NCBI RefSeq assembly: GCF_030936135.1
Contig: NC_082613.1
Location: 4,216,001-4,280,000, forward strand
Direction of reading: 5' to 3'
DNA: 64,000 nt
From: Gavia stellata
Taxonomy: Eukaryota; Chordata; Aves; Gaviiformes; Gaviidae
Below the pieces are notes generated by a model. It was given only the letters and a program-made list of their open reading frames with translations, did not search any database and was not told the origin of the DNA. Position 1 is the stretch's first letter; each line of letters opens with the position of its first letter. The translations under genes and the position numbers were made by a program. Positions 1 to 11,240 of this stretch are shown piece by piece.

Positions 1-1219
1 CCACATGGCAAAACGCTTCCAGCGTCGTTGGTAGCAGCTGTATATGGATATCATGTCTTGTTATTCAGACCCTGCTGTCTCTGTCTGAAAACATCTATTG
101 GTCTTACCAGCAGCCGCCAACTCGGTCCAAGCTGACAGATGCTGGATGACTTTTGTTTTTATTCCCCTTGTGCTCTGAAATTTTCATTTCAAAATGCAAT
201 ATTGAATTGGCCTTGACAAGAACCAGGTGTTAATTCTGATCAGACAGTTACTTCATTACTAACCATATTACTCATCCTGCTCTGCTGTGTTTTCCTCCCA
301 CAGAGTAGCTAAACTCAGCACTTTCACGCTCACAAAAGTGCGGTTGGTTTGCACAAGACTAGAAATGTGACTTTCTTTGACGACGAGGTGATTTGTAATT
401 TTAAGAAGTCAGTTCCCAGGAAGCCAAAATAGGTCACGGTAGTTTGGGACAGGTCCAACTACGAACAGTCTCCCTGTGCTGAAGTGTACATTTTTGGAAA
501 CTTTGGGAGTTTGGATTTGCAGGTTATAGCTACAGCTGGGAACGGAGAGAGAGAAGGAAGGAAAAGAAAGACCTGAAAAGGTGTGGGACATTTTTGGAAC
601 ACAGATGGACACATACCATGCCCAGGGTGGGGGTAATTCCCCTACAGTGCTTGTGGTCCTTCTCAGAGACACAGTGGCTTTGGTGCCATTGGTGCCATGC
701 AGTACTGCTCTCAGCATGTGCTGCTTTGAGAGTAGAGATGTTAGTGCTCTTCCTACCTTTTTAAAAGCTGGTTCATAGGGTATTTCTTAGCATTTTTGAG
801 GACTATTCTTGTCATCATTGTCTTTAGCCAACATTAAACTTCCTCAATTAAGTCCCTTGCAGTATGGTAAGGAAAAGACCTTCTGCCACCAGCAGAAGTC
901 ATTTCGACATCTGGCTGAGCAGCAGGATGAAGTGCACCCACCAACTGATTTCATGATGTCCCATCCAGGTTTGGATTGCCATGCTATTTTTCTGTCCTAA
1001 TAGCTCCCCAACTTTGACAGACAAGTTGTTGTTGTTTTTATTTTTAAAAGAGAAATATATATCAAAGAGTAGCATTTCACTGGAAAGGCATCTCTAGAAT
1101 TGGAAATGCTCCCCTGGCATTTTCTGTGTCCTCTCCTCTGATGCTACGTGTAAAAAATTTATATCGGGGTGTTGACTTCCCCGTTTGTGCAGTAGCTCGA
1201 TGGTCTGGCAAAGCAGGAG

Positions 1220-1255
1220 CTCAAGGGCTCCTCAGCCCTTGAGGATTTCATCCTC
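1220..1255. repeat. Perfect 10-bp hairpin followed by a second small hairpin
   Basis: CTCAAGGGCT at 1220-1229 and AGCCCTTGAG at 1234-1243 are exact reverse complements separated by a 4-base loop. The right arm runs straight into a second inverted repeat, GAGGAT at 1241-1246 and ATCCTC at 1250-1255 with a 3-base loop. The two stems share three bases, so they are mutually exclusive if folded. No gene is seen next to them, and the function is unknown. Confidence 0.6.
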
Positions 1256-4200
1256 AGCCGCTCTGGAATCTCTTTTCTCTGCCACACTGCCCTTACCCTT
1301 ACCCACGTGTGCTGGTAACTTGTGAGGGGATCTCAAAAAAGGGAATTTTCCAAACTGAATAAACATTTCCCATGATGAAAGGCAGAAGAAAAAGAAAGAA
1401 AACAAAGGGACGGGTTTCATGGTGACATATACTTGTGTGAATGCCAGAGCACTTCCAACCCTCATCAGTAAAGACATGAACACAAAGACTTTTTTTAATC
1501 ATCCCTTTCTTTAAAGTTTGTTTCACAGACAAGCTGGCTCCATGGGACAGAAACAAGCATTGGAAAAACTACAATTCATGCATAGCAATAACAGCATCTC
1601 TCCTGGAGGTTTGGAGCTTGCTCTGCCTCCAGCCCTGCACATCCTCACTGCCCCCTGGAAGAGCAAACTCCTCGGTGTGGAAGCTCTGCCTCCATGGAAA
1701 TGCAAAGACAGACATACATCAAAGAGAAGGTGTCAGGAAAGCTCTCATTTCCCCATTAAATGTTACTGATGCTAATGTGTCTTCTGATTTCCATAACTCT
1801 TGATTTCGGGACACAGCTGTCCTCACTGTGTAATTGGCAATGATGCGTATCTAAACCTGTACCAACGCGCAAATTCCTCCGTGGGAGCGTGGGATGCGGC
1901 TGATCAGCATCCAGGGGACGTTACTTCTGTCCCTACAGATTATGAATAACCCCCTCGTCATTAGCACCTAATTTACCAGGTTTATTTGATTTATTCCAGG
2001 AGAAACAGGAGCTTCCATCTCTCCCCTTCTTGAAGAAGCAAGTGAGAGCAACGCCCAGATGGGCACACACGTGTGCCCCGGTGCAGCTGAGCTCACCCGC
2101 GGGTGGGATGCTTTGCCCACACACCTGTGCCCTGCGACGGAGGCACTTCTACTGATATGGAAGCACTGTACGATTCCTGAGCTGGAGCCAAGCACATCTG
2201 TGCAAGCACTGAATTATAGATGTGCCTGGAGTAGAGGGGCAGCAAATTTTTGAAGCTTTTCAGTCATCTGCTGTCTCATGGGGTCGGGGGTATTTGCACG
2301 TAGAATTTGGCTGCGACCATCTCGGTTGTTTTCGACTGGGATGTGTGTGAAAGTGATTTCAGGTCATGTATTCTCCAAGACACACCGCAGGGAGACAGTG
2401 TGTATTAAGTAAAAATTTGTTTTTGTTTTAATGACTCAGGCATGATTATCACTTTGTCATTTGTAGAAGATCGCAGTCTCTGAAGGTGGGCGATGCTGTC
2501 AATTATGTAGCAATATTTAATCAACCAGCTAAAAAGGAATATCCTCATAGCTCCAGGTTTGTTGTATAGAAGAGCTACCTGTGGACCAAGCTGGTGCTGT
2601 CTTTAAGAAACTCTTTAATGTGCTCTTCAGAGCTAAAAAGACGTTTCATGGAATAAAACTCAAGTGGATCAGATAAATATAACAAAACAAGCCAACAAAG
2701 TTACCTCATCACTGGCTGCCATGACACGGCTCCCAGAGCAGTGAGCAATCCAACTCCTTGCATCTGGATTTCTTGGTTCGTTAGAAAGATAAGGAGCATC
2801 TAATAACATCTAAGAACCTGAACAAGCATCTAACAAAATCTCAGCATCTCTACAGCAGTCCTAAGAAGCTGAAAACAGGTTTTGTAGCATAGTTCTCTAC
2901 ATCCAGTGTTTTGGCATATGTTGTCTTGAGATTTTCATGAATTGCAAATAAATGCATGAGGTAACGAGTGACAGTGGTCCAAGACTAAACAGATGCATGT
3001 ATAATAGGCTCTGATTTGACATGGACTATAGCATATGCCTTGTACCTCAAGGAATCCCTTGAGTGTTACAGTGAAAACATCTTGAACTGTGTGTTTAGTA
3101 AAACCGTGGTATTTTTATAATATGGGAATTATGGTGATTTAATAAAACTACAGGATGCTAAGTTTTAGAAAAAAGGAGAATTAAACCTGGCCTGTAGAAG
3201 AAGGTGCCCCACCGGGAAGAGCAGATCCCAGCATTGTGTCTTCGGTGGCCAGCATAATCAGTCCACATGGAAACTTTATTTATTTGGATGAGTGTTCTTG
3301 GAGAAGACAGAACTTCTCCATACCTCCTCTGGCGAGCTTGTAAATCTATGTGCAATGCTGCAAGTCACAGGAGAAAACGTAAATGAGATACTGAACAGAG
3401 GAAACATACCTGTGCAAAGGAAACTCCAAATTGGTCCCTCTAGGACCTCCAAACTAAAATAATAACAGAAACAGAAGCAAATGGCACTAAGCCATATGCA
3501 TACAAAGCGTGTACCAAACACCCCATGACTCAGACCGATGGCCTGTTTCCCCACAGTAACCAGTACCAAGCAGAGAGGCGATGGTCACCAGCAAGGCTTA
3601 GCAAAGGCAGCAGCAGTTGACAGTCCTGCTCTGCGATGTGGCAATACACAGACTCTGCAGTGCCCAAAACCCAGGATAGGGCCGACTGCTAAATTACATC
3701 CAAAGCTCGAGTTCCCTAAACACCAGGAGGCTGCAGAAGCTATTTGTCTCTTAGCCTGAAGGCGTCACATCATAGAGAAACTCCCCAGAACAGCCATCTT
3801 ACAAGAGGGTTATTCACTTCTTACCCACCCTCTGCTTGAATGTGAAACAACTTTCAGGTGCAGACTTCTCTTCCAGTATAAAGCATCCTTAAAAAAGCCA
3901 CGTATTATCCTTGCTTCTTTTTCAAGATACAGAAGGTCTGCAGAATTCATGTTCAAGCTAAATGCTTTCCAAAAATAAAGCAGGGAAGGAAGCAGAGAGG
4001 GGAGGAGAGCTCCCTGCCCCTTGCTCAGGAGTCCCCCAGGAGAGGAATTGCTTTGCAGGCAGTGGCAGCAGGGCTGCCCCCAGCTCTTCACCCTTCTCGG
4101 GAGCTTCTGGGGCTTGTCTGCTAGTGTAGCTGAACCACGCGTGTGCGTTCGGGAAACACTGAATTACCTTAGCACCCAGGCTGTGAGCTGTGGCTCTTCC

Positions 4201-5668
4201 AGTGCCTCACTGCAGCCGGCTGGGACGTCCCTGCGGCAGGGCAGAAGCCCTCGAGAGCGGGTTCGGGAAGGAGCTCTGGGCTGGGACGCCGGCATCTGCC
4301 ATCCCCAGTCCCTGCTTCTCAGTCACAACCTTAGAGGAAACAGAAACCAGGCTCAGGAGAGCTTATAGCTGAGCTATAGCTCTGACCCTCCAGCAAGGTC
4401 CCATTTTGGCCCCTGAATCTACACAAGAATTAAGCAGTATTCAGGCTCTGAGGCTCCGGAGGCCTCCTATCCCAGAGAAGGACCCCACGGGCTGACCCTA
4501 TATGAGCATATATAAGCACTTATGAACATATGGGATATCTACATATGGCATATGGACTGTGTAAGCCAGGTCAAAACGTTAGCTATCATACCATCTGCTT
4601 GCATGTCTGTATGTAATCTGCTTTAACTACCCCTTCTAGGCTGGGTGATTTCCTTTGTTTTATTACCAAGATAGCATGTTTCCTGAAATATATTAGAAAT
4701 ATAATTGTCCTTCTGCTGAAACAAGAGAGAAACATCATGACCAGGAAAACTATAGTCTGCTAAGCTCTGTCATCTCTTATTTATCTAACACTCCTGGCAA
4801 ATTACTCTGGATAAACGATAATTGAGATTCGTCCATGTTACATTTTGCAAATCTTTTCATAAATTACCTTAGGTACAAAGTACGGTTTCTGCTTTCTGTC
4901 TGGATGGTGAAAACTCTGAATAGTGAATGAATGATGGCTAACAAACAGTAAACAGTTCCTCGTGATAATGCTGCAACATGCACACAATAATTTGGAATTT
5001 GTAAACATTTCAATGAATACTAATAATTGTCTGAATAGCTAGAGATTACGAATAACACCAGATCACAAACAGTCACAGAATGAAAGTGGTCTGTGGGTTC
5101 ATTAAACAGGAGAAAGAAAAGATGCCCTTCCTCCATCACATCTGAGGTGATATGCACAAAATTCAGGTCCTCTCCGCTGCGGCCACGCTGCAGCTGCACA
5201 GCCGGGCTGCTCACCACCCCGGTGGGAATTCAGGCGGGTGTGTGGTTACATCTGCTCTTCCTCAAAGCAGCTCTGAAGCCACGCATGAAGTTCCTCGAAG
5301 CCTCGCACGGGCGCACCGCACCCTCCAGCCGTTATCCCACCGACCAGGAGTTTCTGGCACACGCAGCATCCTCTGCTCTCCCACCCGCGGCTCCCACGAG
5401 CCCACAGTGACATCCTCCGTTGGGATGCGGCAGCGGCGGGGACCGAGTCCTCTGCTTCGTGGAGTGGCTTGGTGTCACTTGGCTCCCTGAGGAAGGGGAC
5501 ACACCGTGTCAGGCAGCGGCAGGCCTGCCCGTCAGGCACAGCCTGCCTGCGCTGTCCCTGCACAGCACCTGGAAAAAGAAAGCCGGGATCTAAACGCGGA
5601 GCCAGGAGGTTGTCTCAGTGCTGGGCAAGTTAAGGGACAGGGTAAGGCTGGTCCTTGCTGGAGGCCAC

Positions 5669-5691
5669 CCTTTGGTGGGTGCCACCAAAGG
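5669..5691. repeat. Perfect 10-bp hairpin with 3-base loop
   Basis: CCTTTGGTGG at 5669-5678 is followed by GTG and then by its exact reverse complement CCACCAAAGG at 5682-5691. It lies in the GC-rich stretch about 1.6 kb before the HRH3 start codon. It is a strong short stem in RNA or cruciform form, with no recognised family and no known role. Confidence 0.6.
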
Positions 5692-6656
5692 CCACCCCTG
5701 CGGGAGCGCTTGGCGGGCTCCCTGCCTGCGCTGCGCTGCGCTGCGGGGTGCTCTCACCTCCCGGCTCTGCTGGCTGCAAATGATTCACTGGGCTTTAAAA
5801 GAGCCCCTCCAGCCTTCTCCCAGCAGGATCAGCATCTGCTGTCAAGACAGTGGCCGTGGTGGTGGGTGTGAAGAGGAATTCTGCGAGGCTGTAACAGCTC
5901 CTGATGTGAAAATAGTTTTTGGAGCAATCAGAAGGCGGCAAAACCCCTGGGCATTAGCTTCATGCATGTTTCTGGGTTTGCACAATTTTCTTGCTTTGCT
6001 TGTTTGATCTCTGTTCTTCAAAGACGTACACAACTTATCCGACTTCCCGAGAAAGAAAGGCGCTTGGCCAGGGTCTCCAGCCAGTATCCTTCTCTGGTTT
6101 CCAACGCTGCTGCTCTGCACATCCCCATGCCTTTCTCCAGAGCTGGTGGTTGTGATGAGCTGATCCTACCCTGGTGACACGACACCTGTGAAGACGTTTC
6201 CACCCCTGCAGTCTGGAGCAGGCACTGCGTGCAGGGGGTTTACAGCGCTAGGTAACTTCATCCTGGAGTATGAACAATGGAAGAAAGTATTCAAACAAAA
6301 GTTATTCTCCCTAGCTGTGAAAAGCTAAACAAGTGGAGGGAGGAGGGAGCATTAATCATTCCCCTGGAGCTGGGGACTGCAGGCAAGAACTCCTTGGTTT
6401 GCAGACCAAGTGGCATGGCCACCTGGTAAAGAGTTGCCTGCTCCCAGGCAGCTTTACCTCTTCCTCCTGCTGCCGGTGCGGGGGCACGGGCAAGAGCATC
6501 ACTCCTCCCTGCTCCAGCCGCCCGGAGAGCACTCCTGGCTGACCTCTGATTCAAGGCCAAGTTAAGCCTTGACCTCCACTCCTCTCCATGAGGCAGAGAC
6601 CCCGAGGCAGGAACCATCAGCACTCCCCGTGGCCTTTCTCTTGGGGGGTGCTTTGG

Positions 6657-7190
6657 GGAGACGCAGGGATGTTCCTGTGGGGACTGCAAGAATACTCTGG
6701 GAGGATTCGAGGATGGTCCCGGGTTGAGGGGGAGGGAGGAATATAGGGATGCTCTGGGGTAATGCAGGGATGCTCATGGGTTGAGAGGGAAGGAGGAATC
6801 TAGGGATGCTCTGGGGTAATGCAGGGATGCTCACGGGTTGAGAGGGGACGGGGGAATGTAGGGATGCTCTGGGGTAATGCAGGGATGCTCACAGGTTGAG
6901 AGGGAAGGAGGAATCTAGGGATGCTCTGGGGTAATGCAGGGATGCTCACGGGTTGAGAGGGGACGGGGGAATGTAGGGATGCTCTGGGGTAATGCAGGGA
7001 TGCTCACGGGTTGAGGGGGAGGGAGGAATCTAGGGATGCTCTGGGGTAACGCAGGGATGCTCCTGGGTTGAGAGGGGACGGGGGAATGTAGGGATGCTCT
7101 GGGGGATGCAGGGTTGGGGGGGGGGGGTGTGCAAGGATGCTGGGAGGGATTCGGGGTTGCTCGGGGGGGACGCGGGGATGCTGGGGGCCG
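6657..7190. repeat. GC-rich minisatellite, 57/58-bp units in 115-bp dimers
   Basis: The motif TAGGGATGCTCTGGGG recurs at 6744, 6801, 6859, 6916, 6974, 7031 and 7089. The intervals are 57, 58, 57, 58, 57 and 58 bases. The alternation reflects two unit types: one carries GGGAAGGAGGAATC (or a close variant) and the other GGGGACGGGGGAATG, so the true period is a 115-bp dimer. More degenerate units extend the array left to about 6657 and right to about 7190. The array ends roughly 120 bases before the HRH3 start codon. The G-rich strand is the HRH3 sense strand. A long minus-strand open frame across it (Ser-Ile-Pro-Ala-Leu-Pro repeats) is produced by the repeat and is not a gene. Confidence 0.92.
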
Positions 7191-7219
7191 GAGTGCCGGT
7201 CCCGCCGGCCGCGGGGCAG

Positions 7220-7305
7220 CGCGGGGCTGCGGCCCCCGGAGGGGCGGGGAGGCGGGGCGGGCCGGGGCGGGGCGGCAGCCCCGCGGCTGCAGCGCGGCGC
7301 GGGCC
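7220..7305 (+). promoter_or_regulatory. HRH3 GC-box proximal promoter / 5' leader
   Basis: Several GGGGCGGGG / GGGCGGG Sp1-type boxes lie between about 7237 and 7275, and there is no TATA box. The stretch is extremely CpG-rich and ends in GCGGGCC directly before the ATG, giving a good start context. A TATA-less CpG promoter is expected for this receptor. The exact transcription start cannot be read from the sequence. Confidence 0.55.
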
Positions 7306-9952
7306 ATGGAGAGCGGCGGGGCGCTGAACGGCTCCGCCGCCGCCGCCGGGCGCTTCGCCGCCGCCGGTACGGCGGCGCTGGGCGCGCTGATGGCCCTGCT
7401 GATCGCCGTCATCGTGGCCGGCAACGCGCTGGTGATGCTGGCCTTCGTGGCGGACTCCAGCCTGCGCACCCAGAACAACTTCTTCCTCCTCAACCTGGCC
7501 ATCTCGGATTTCCTAGTAGGTAAAGTGCCGTCCCCCCGCGCGGCTCCGCGCCCGCCGAGCCGCGGCCCGGCCCGGCAGCAACTCCGCGGCGGGGCGGGCA
7601 GCGCGCACCCGGCGGGGCGGGCAGGGGCCCCCGGGCGGCCGCCTGCTCTGGGGCCCCCCGCCGGCGTGCCCGGGGTCCCCTCCGGCGGTGCCCCGCTCCT
7701 GCCCCCCGACACCCTCCCGCAGCCCCCGGGGTCCCCTCCCGACATCCCCCGGCTGCTCCCCCCGGCCGGGCGGGCGGGGAGAGCCGAGCGGCGGCCGCGG
7801 ACGGCCGCGGGGGTCTTGCGGGGAGAGCAAGAGCCCGCATACCCCCTCTGCCACTACAGCTTCAGAAGAGCTTTTACTGAACTCCTCTGTCCCAAGGAGC
7901 CGGCCCGGCGCCTGCGGCTCCCCCGGGGAGCAGCCACCGTGCAGACCCCGCGGCCCACTGCCGACGGACCCCTCTGGTTGCAGGTGCCTTCTGCATTCCC
8001 CTGTACGTGCCCTATGTGCTGACGGGGAGATGGATCTTCGGGAGAAGCCTCTGCAAACTCTGGCTGGTAGTTGACTACCTGCTCTGCACCTCGTCTGTCT
8101 TCAACATCGTACTGATTAGCTATGACAGGTTCCTCTCGGTGACAAGAGCGGTGAGTCCTGTCATGGCAGCTGAGAGGGGAAGAACTCTTCTGCTGCTTTA
8201 TTCTCCAGGTTCTCTGCAATAATTAAAAGCTCTTTGATTCCTCCAGAAATTATGAATCTTTCAGCCTGGTGATGGAAAGCAATAATTATCCACAAATACC
8301 TAATTCAGCTGCGGTTTCAGATTAGTATTTCTGGCGTAATTAAATCATTTAAGGTTCAGACCCCATTGTGCAGGTGTTCCCTTCCCAGATGACAGGATAG
8401 TAGTGTACAAGTGAGTCAGCGAGGTGAGCAGACCTATTACTAACTTGCAGGGGCTTATTATCTCCAGGACAAACAAGCAGATTGCAGTCGGACTGCCAGC
8501 TTCTCCCTGGCTACCGAGGCAGTAGACTGCAGTACCAACTTCGGCACGGCACTGCCCTGAGGTCTCTGGGTACGCGGTGAGATGAAAACGCTCAGCCTTT
8601 TGCAGAAGGTAACGAGCAATTCACAGACGGATCAGATCCGTGGCTGTTTGCTTGTTCCCTGACTCCAAATACACCATGGATTAGGTACAAGGCTCAGAGA
8701 GGCAGAGCTAGATGCCTGCCCAGCCCCGGAGCCTGAGGCATGCCTCTCCCCGGGAGCTGCAGAGTAGCTGGGGACAACTCAGGCAAGTGGTGGGGTGCGG
8801 CAGACTGCCGGGCTCCAACCCAGTCAGTACATTTCCACCAAGCAGATGCCACGTCTGGTTTTGGAGCTGTAAGATGAGGATTCTAAGTCTTCCCTGCAGG
8901 AGTGTGATTTATCTAGCAATTGCTCCTGTTGGCTATGGCATATGAATCTGTTAGACTGCTGGGATATTGCCTAGCAACTTTACCAGGAACACTGACGGTT
9001 CCTTTGTGAAGAGCCTCCACCAGTTGGGGTGCGTGGCCATACTTAAGAAAAGGTTTCCCCGTTGCAGGTCGCCTACAGAGCCCAGCAAGGCAACACCAAG
9101 CAAGCGGTGCTGAAGATGGTGATGGTATGGGTATTAGCATTCCTGCTTTATGGACCTGCCATTATCAGCTGGGAGTATGTATCAGGCCAGAGTATCATAC
9201 CCACCGGGGAATGCTATGCTGAGTTTTTCTACAACTGGTATTTTCTCATGACAGCCTCTACGCTGGAGTTTTTCACCCCTTTCATCAGCGTAATGTTTTT
9301 CAACCTGAGCATTTACCTGAACATACAGAAGCGTACCAAAATACGCCTGGATATTTTCCATGAAGTGCACAACCAGTCCTTCACTGAAGAGATGGAAACG
9401 AGCCCAGAAGCAAAGTTTTCTTTGAAGTGTTGTAAGTGGGAGCAGAAGGAGCCAGCTGAAACCCTTGACCTCTCTAAGAGCAAAGCTCAAGCAGCAGCCT
9501 CCACTGCCAGCCTGGGTGCCAAAGACCCGCTGTCAACAAGCTCCGAGAGCTCCGGGAAACCCAAGTGTTGCAACAAAAAGAGTTGTAAAAATTCAGCATC
9601 CACGCTGTCCTTAGAGAAACGGATGAAGATAGTGTCCCAGAGCATGACTCAACGCTTCAGGCTCTCTAGAGACAAGAAAGTGGCCAAATCCCTGGCAATC
9701 ATCGTGGGCATTTTTGGGATTTGCTGGGCACCGTACACTCTCCTGATGATCATCCGCGCTGGCTGCCATGGCCACTGCATCTCTGACTACTGGTACGAGA
9801 CTTCCTTTTGGCTGCTGTGGATCAACTCGGCCGTCAACCCTGTCCTATACCCTCTCTGCCACTACAGCTTCAGAAGAGCTTTTATTAAACTCCTCTGTCC
9901 CAGGAAGCTAAAGATTCAACCTCACGATTCCCTTCAGAACTGCTGGAAGTGA
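7306..9952 (+). CDS. HRH3: Histamine H3 receptor (three coding exons)
   Basis: This is a class A GPCR of neurons that senses histamine and couples to Gi/o, acting as auto- and heteroreceptor. Coding exons are 7306-7519, 7984-8150 and 9068-9952. All junctions have GT/AG ends and matching phase, giving 421 aa. Visible hallmarks are N-glycosylation site NGS near the N-terminus, TM1 GNALVML, amine-binding Asp102 in LWLVVDY, the DRF variant of DRY at 119-121, Cys95-Cys176 for the extracellular disulfide, Glu194 in TM5 for the imidazole, CWAPY in TM6 and NPVLY in TM7. The tail ends in LQNCWK, close to mammalian H3 (human ends LEHCWK). The third loop holds two CC clusters. H4 is excluded because the TM2-TM3 and TM5 blocks follow H3 almost residue for residue. 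Intron 1 carries an odd copy of exon 3, listed separately. Confidence 0.96.
7839..7900 (+). repeat. Near-copy of HRH3 exon 3 segment inside HRH3 intron 1
   Basis: This 62-base stretch matches 9847-9908 in exon 3 at 57 of 62 positions with no gaps. All five differences are transitions. The exon 3 counterpart encodes the end of TM7 and helix 8, reading YPLCHYSFRRAF. The copy is in the same orientation and the same reading frame as exon 1 and keeps YPLCHYSFRRAF unchanged, followed by TELLCPKE where exon 3 has IKLLCPRK. Similarity stops sharply at both ends. The stretch also holds a pyrimidine-rich tract ending in ACAG that resembles a splice acceptor. It is most simply a micro-duplication or gene-conversion product; use as an exon is not shown. 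Confidence 0.9.
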
Positions 9953-10243
9953 AGTGTGCAGATAAGAAGAGCCTTGTTTTAATACACCTGTGTTATGGAA
10001 GAGTACTGTACTTTCCTTCCTTGGAAGGACCCGGGAGCCTTGGCCTGGGGCATGTGAGGAAGGCAGCAGTGAGACCACTATTCATTTATTCTAGTCCATC
10101 AACAACAAAACCACGCCGAATAGAAGGGTAAGGGGGTTTTGACATTAACCACAGGCAGTGAAATCCGTGTCCTCCACTTGCAGGTGCCACAGAAGAGCTC
10201 TGCTGCCACCTAGTCAGCCAGAGCCGCACCAGCTTTTTGCTAA

Positions 10244-10264
10244 AATAAAACCTGAAAAAATAAA
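10244..10264 (+). terminator. Two AATAAA signals, probable HRH3 3' end
   Basis: AATAAA occurs at 10244-10249 and again at 10259-10264, about 300 bases after the HRH3 stop. They are the first canonical polyadenylation signals downstream on this strand. A short 3' UTR is plausible, but a longer isoform using a later signal cannot be excluded. Confidence 0.5.
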
Positions 10265-11079
10265 AGCTAACAAAAATAAGTATCTAACCTCAAACCACTG
10301 GAGTAAACTACAGCTTACCTGCTTGCAGACCTGATTTTTCCCATGAATGGGAGGGTTTTTTTCCTTACACTTATTACACATATGTGACGGTACAGAAAGA
10401 AAAGAACGAACCTCAGAAGGAAACCACTTTATTTATCATTACTGCTACAGCAGCTACAGCCATAATCTAGATTCCCGCTGCATGTGGTGCAATAGATGTC
10501 CGTTCCCCTCCTCAAGAAGGGTCAAATCTCTACCCTAAGGAGTCTACGGCCAGAGTCAGAAGCGCCAAGGATCCTGAAGGCATTCCCTGATCCTTGCTTC
10601 AAAACTGATCCGATTTCCTTTGCGTCCAGCCACACACCGACCAGTGCTCCCGCAGCGCATAGGAGCACTTTTGTCCTGCCCGGAGCTGTGCAGCAGGAGC
10701 AAGCCCAGACCCTGGCTCTGCAGGACGTGGGAGCCCCGGCAGACCCGAAGGAGAGGGCTGCTGCGCCTACGTGAAAGGTGCAGGAGGGTATCGGCTTCTC
10801 CACAGTCTCCCTCATGATGACCCAAAGACATTTTTCAATCTCTCCTGCAGGTTCTTAAAAATACTCTTTTGGCAATGTGCTAGTGAATGACAAGCACTGG
10901 GGAAAAGTGAAGCTTGTGTTCCATTTTTTAAGTTAGTTTCAGACCTCTTAATTTTAGCAAGTTCCAGAACTTTTGCATGCTTCTTTTTAAAATACGTAAT
11001 TTGAATGGAGACCTGGGTTGAGCTGATCCAGGCAACAGAAGCATCAATTTATTTATTTACTTATCAAGCAGTCAACTAA

Positions 11080-11240
11080 TTCCACAGATAAAGCACCAGA
11101 TTCAACAGACCAGGGCTCTATCCTCAATCTTAACATGAGATCTTGGGCATTTTATCTTTGCTTCCCATCTCGTGCTTCTTCAGACTTGCCCATTTAGTCT
11201 GTAACCTCATTGGGAGCAGAGGTAGTAATGACCATAAAGC
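11080..11240 (+). mobile_element. Degenerate MIR-like tRNA-derived SINE
   Basis: In order, the stretch shows AAGCACCAGATTCAACAGAC and a B-box-like GGGCTCTATCC as in a tRNA head. It then shows ATGAGATCTTGGGCA, resembling the MIR core 'tgtgaccttgggcaa', and TAGTCTGTAACCTCATTGGG, resembling the MIR-family 3' part. It is heavily diverged, which fits insertion before the bird lineage split. The assignment is by eye from remembered consensus and needs RepeatMasker confirmation. Confidence 0.5.

Larger units (their letters stand above)
1..6656. other. Flank upstream of HRH3, no gene recognised
   Basis: I see no exon here that I can tie to a protein family on either strand. The short open frames carry no family motifs and no consistent splice sites. 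In the human arrangement the next gene on this side is OSBPL2, transcribed away from HRH3, but I cannot identify any of its coding exons here. Base composition changes along the stretch: about 1-5100 is AT-rich to mixed, and about 5150-5800 is GC-rich with scattered CpG. A five-base CTGCG run repeats near 5727-5745. Two strong short hairpins lie at 1220-1243 and 5669-5691 and are listed separately. A noncoding 5' exon or distal regulatory element cannot be excluded from sequence alone. Confidence 0.5.

Noticed and set aside
1288-1306. CCCTTACCCTTACCC as a telomere-like repeat
   Set aside because: Only two to three imperfect units are present, and the order does not match TTAGGG tandem arrays.
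6915-7745. 276-codon minus-strand open frame upstream of and across HRH3 exon 1
   Set aside because: Its Ser-Ile-Pro-Ala-Leu-Pro repeats come from the minisatellite and the rest from GC-rich HRH3 exon 1 read backwards.
7306-9952. Histamine H4 receptor or another aminergic receptor
   Set aside because: TM2-TM3 and TM5 blocks and the C-terminal CWK match H3 closely, and the neighbours are MTG2 and SS18L1, as for HRH3.
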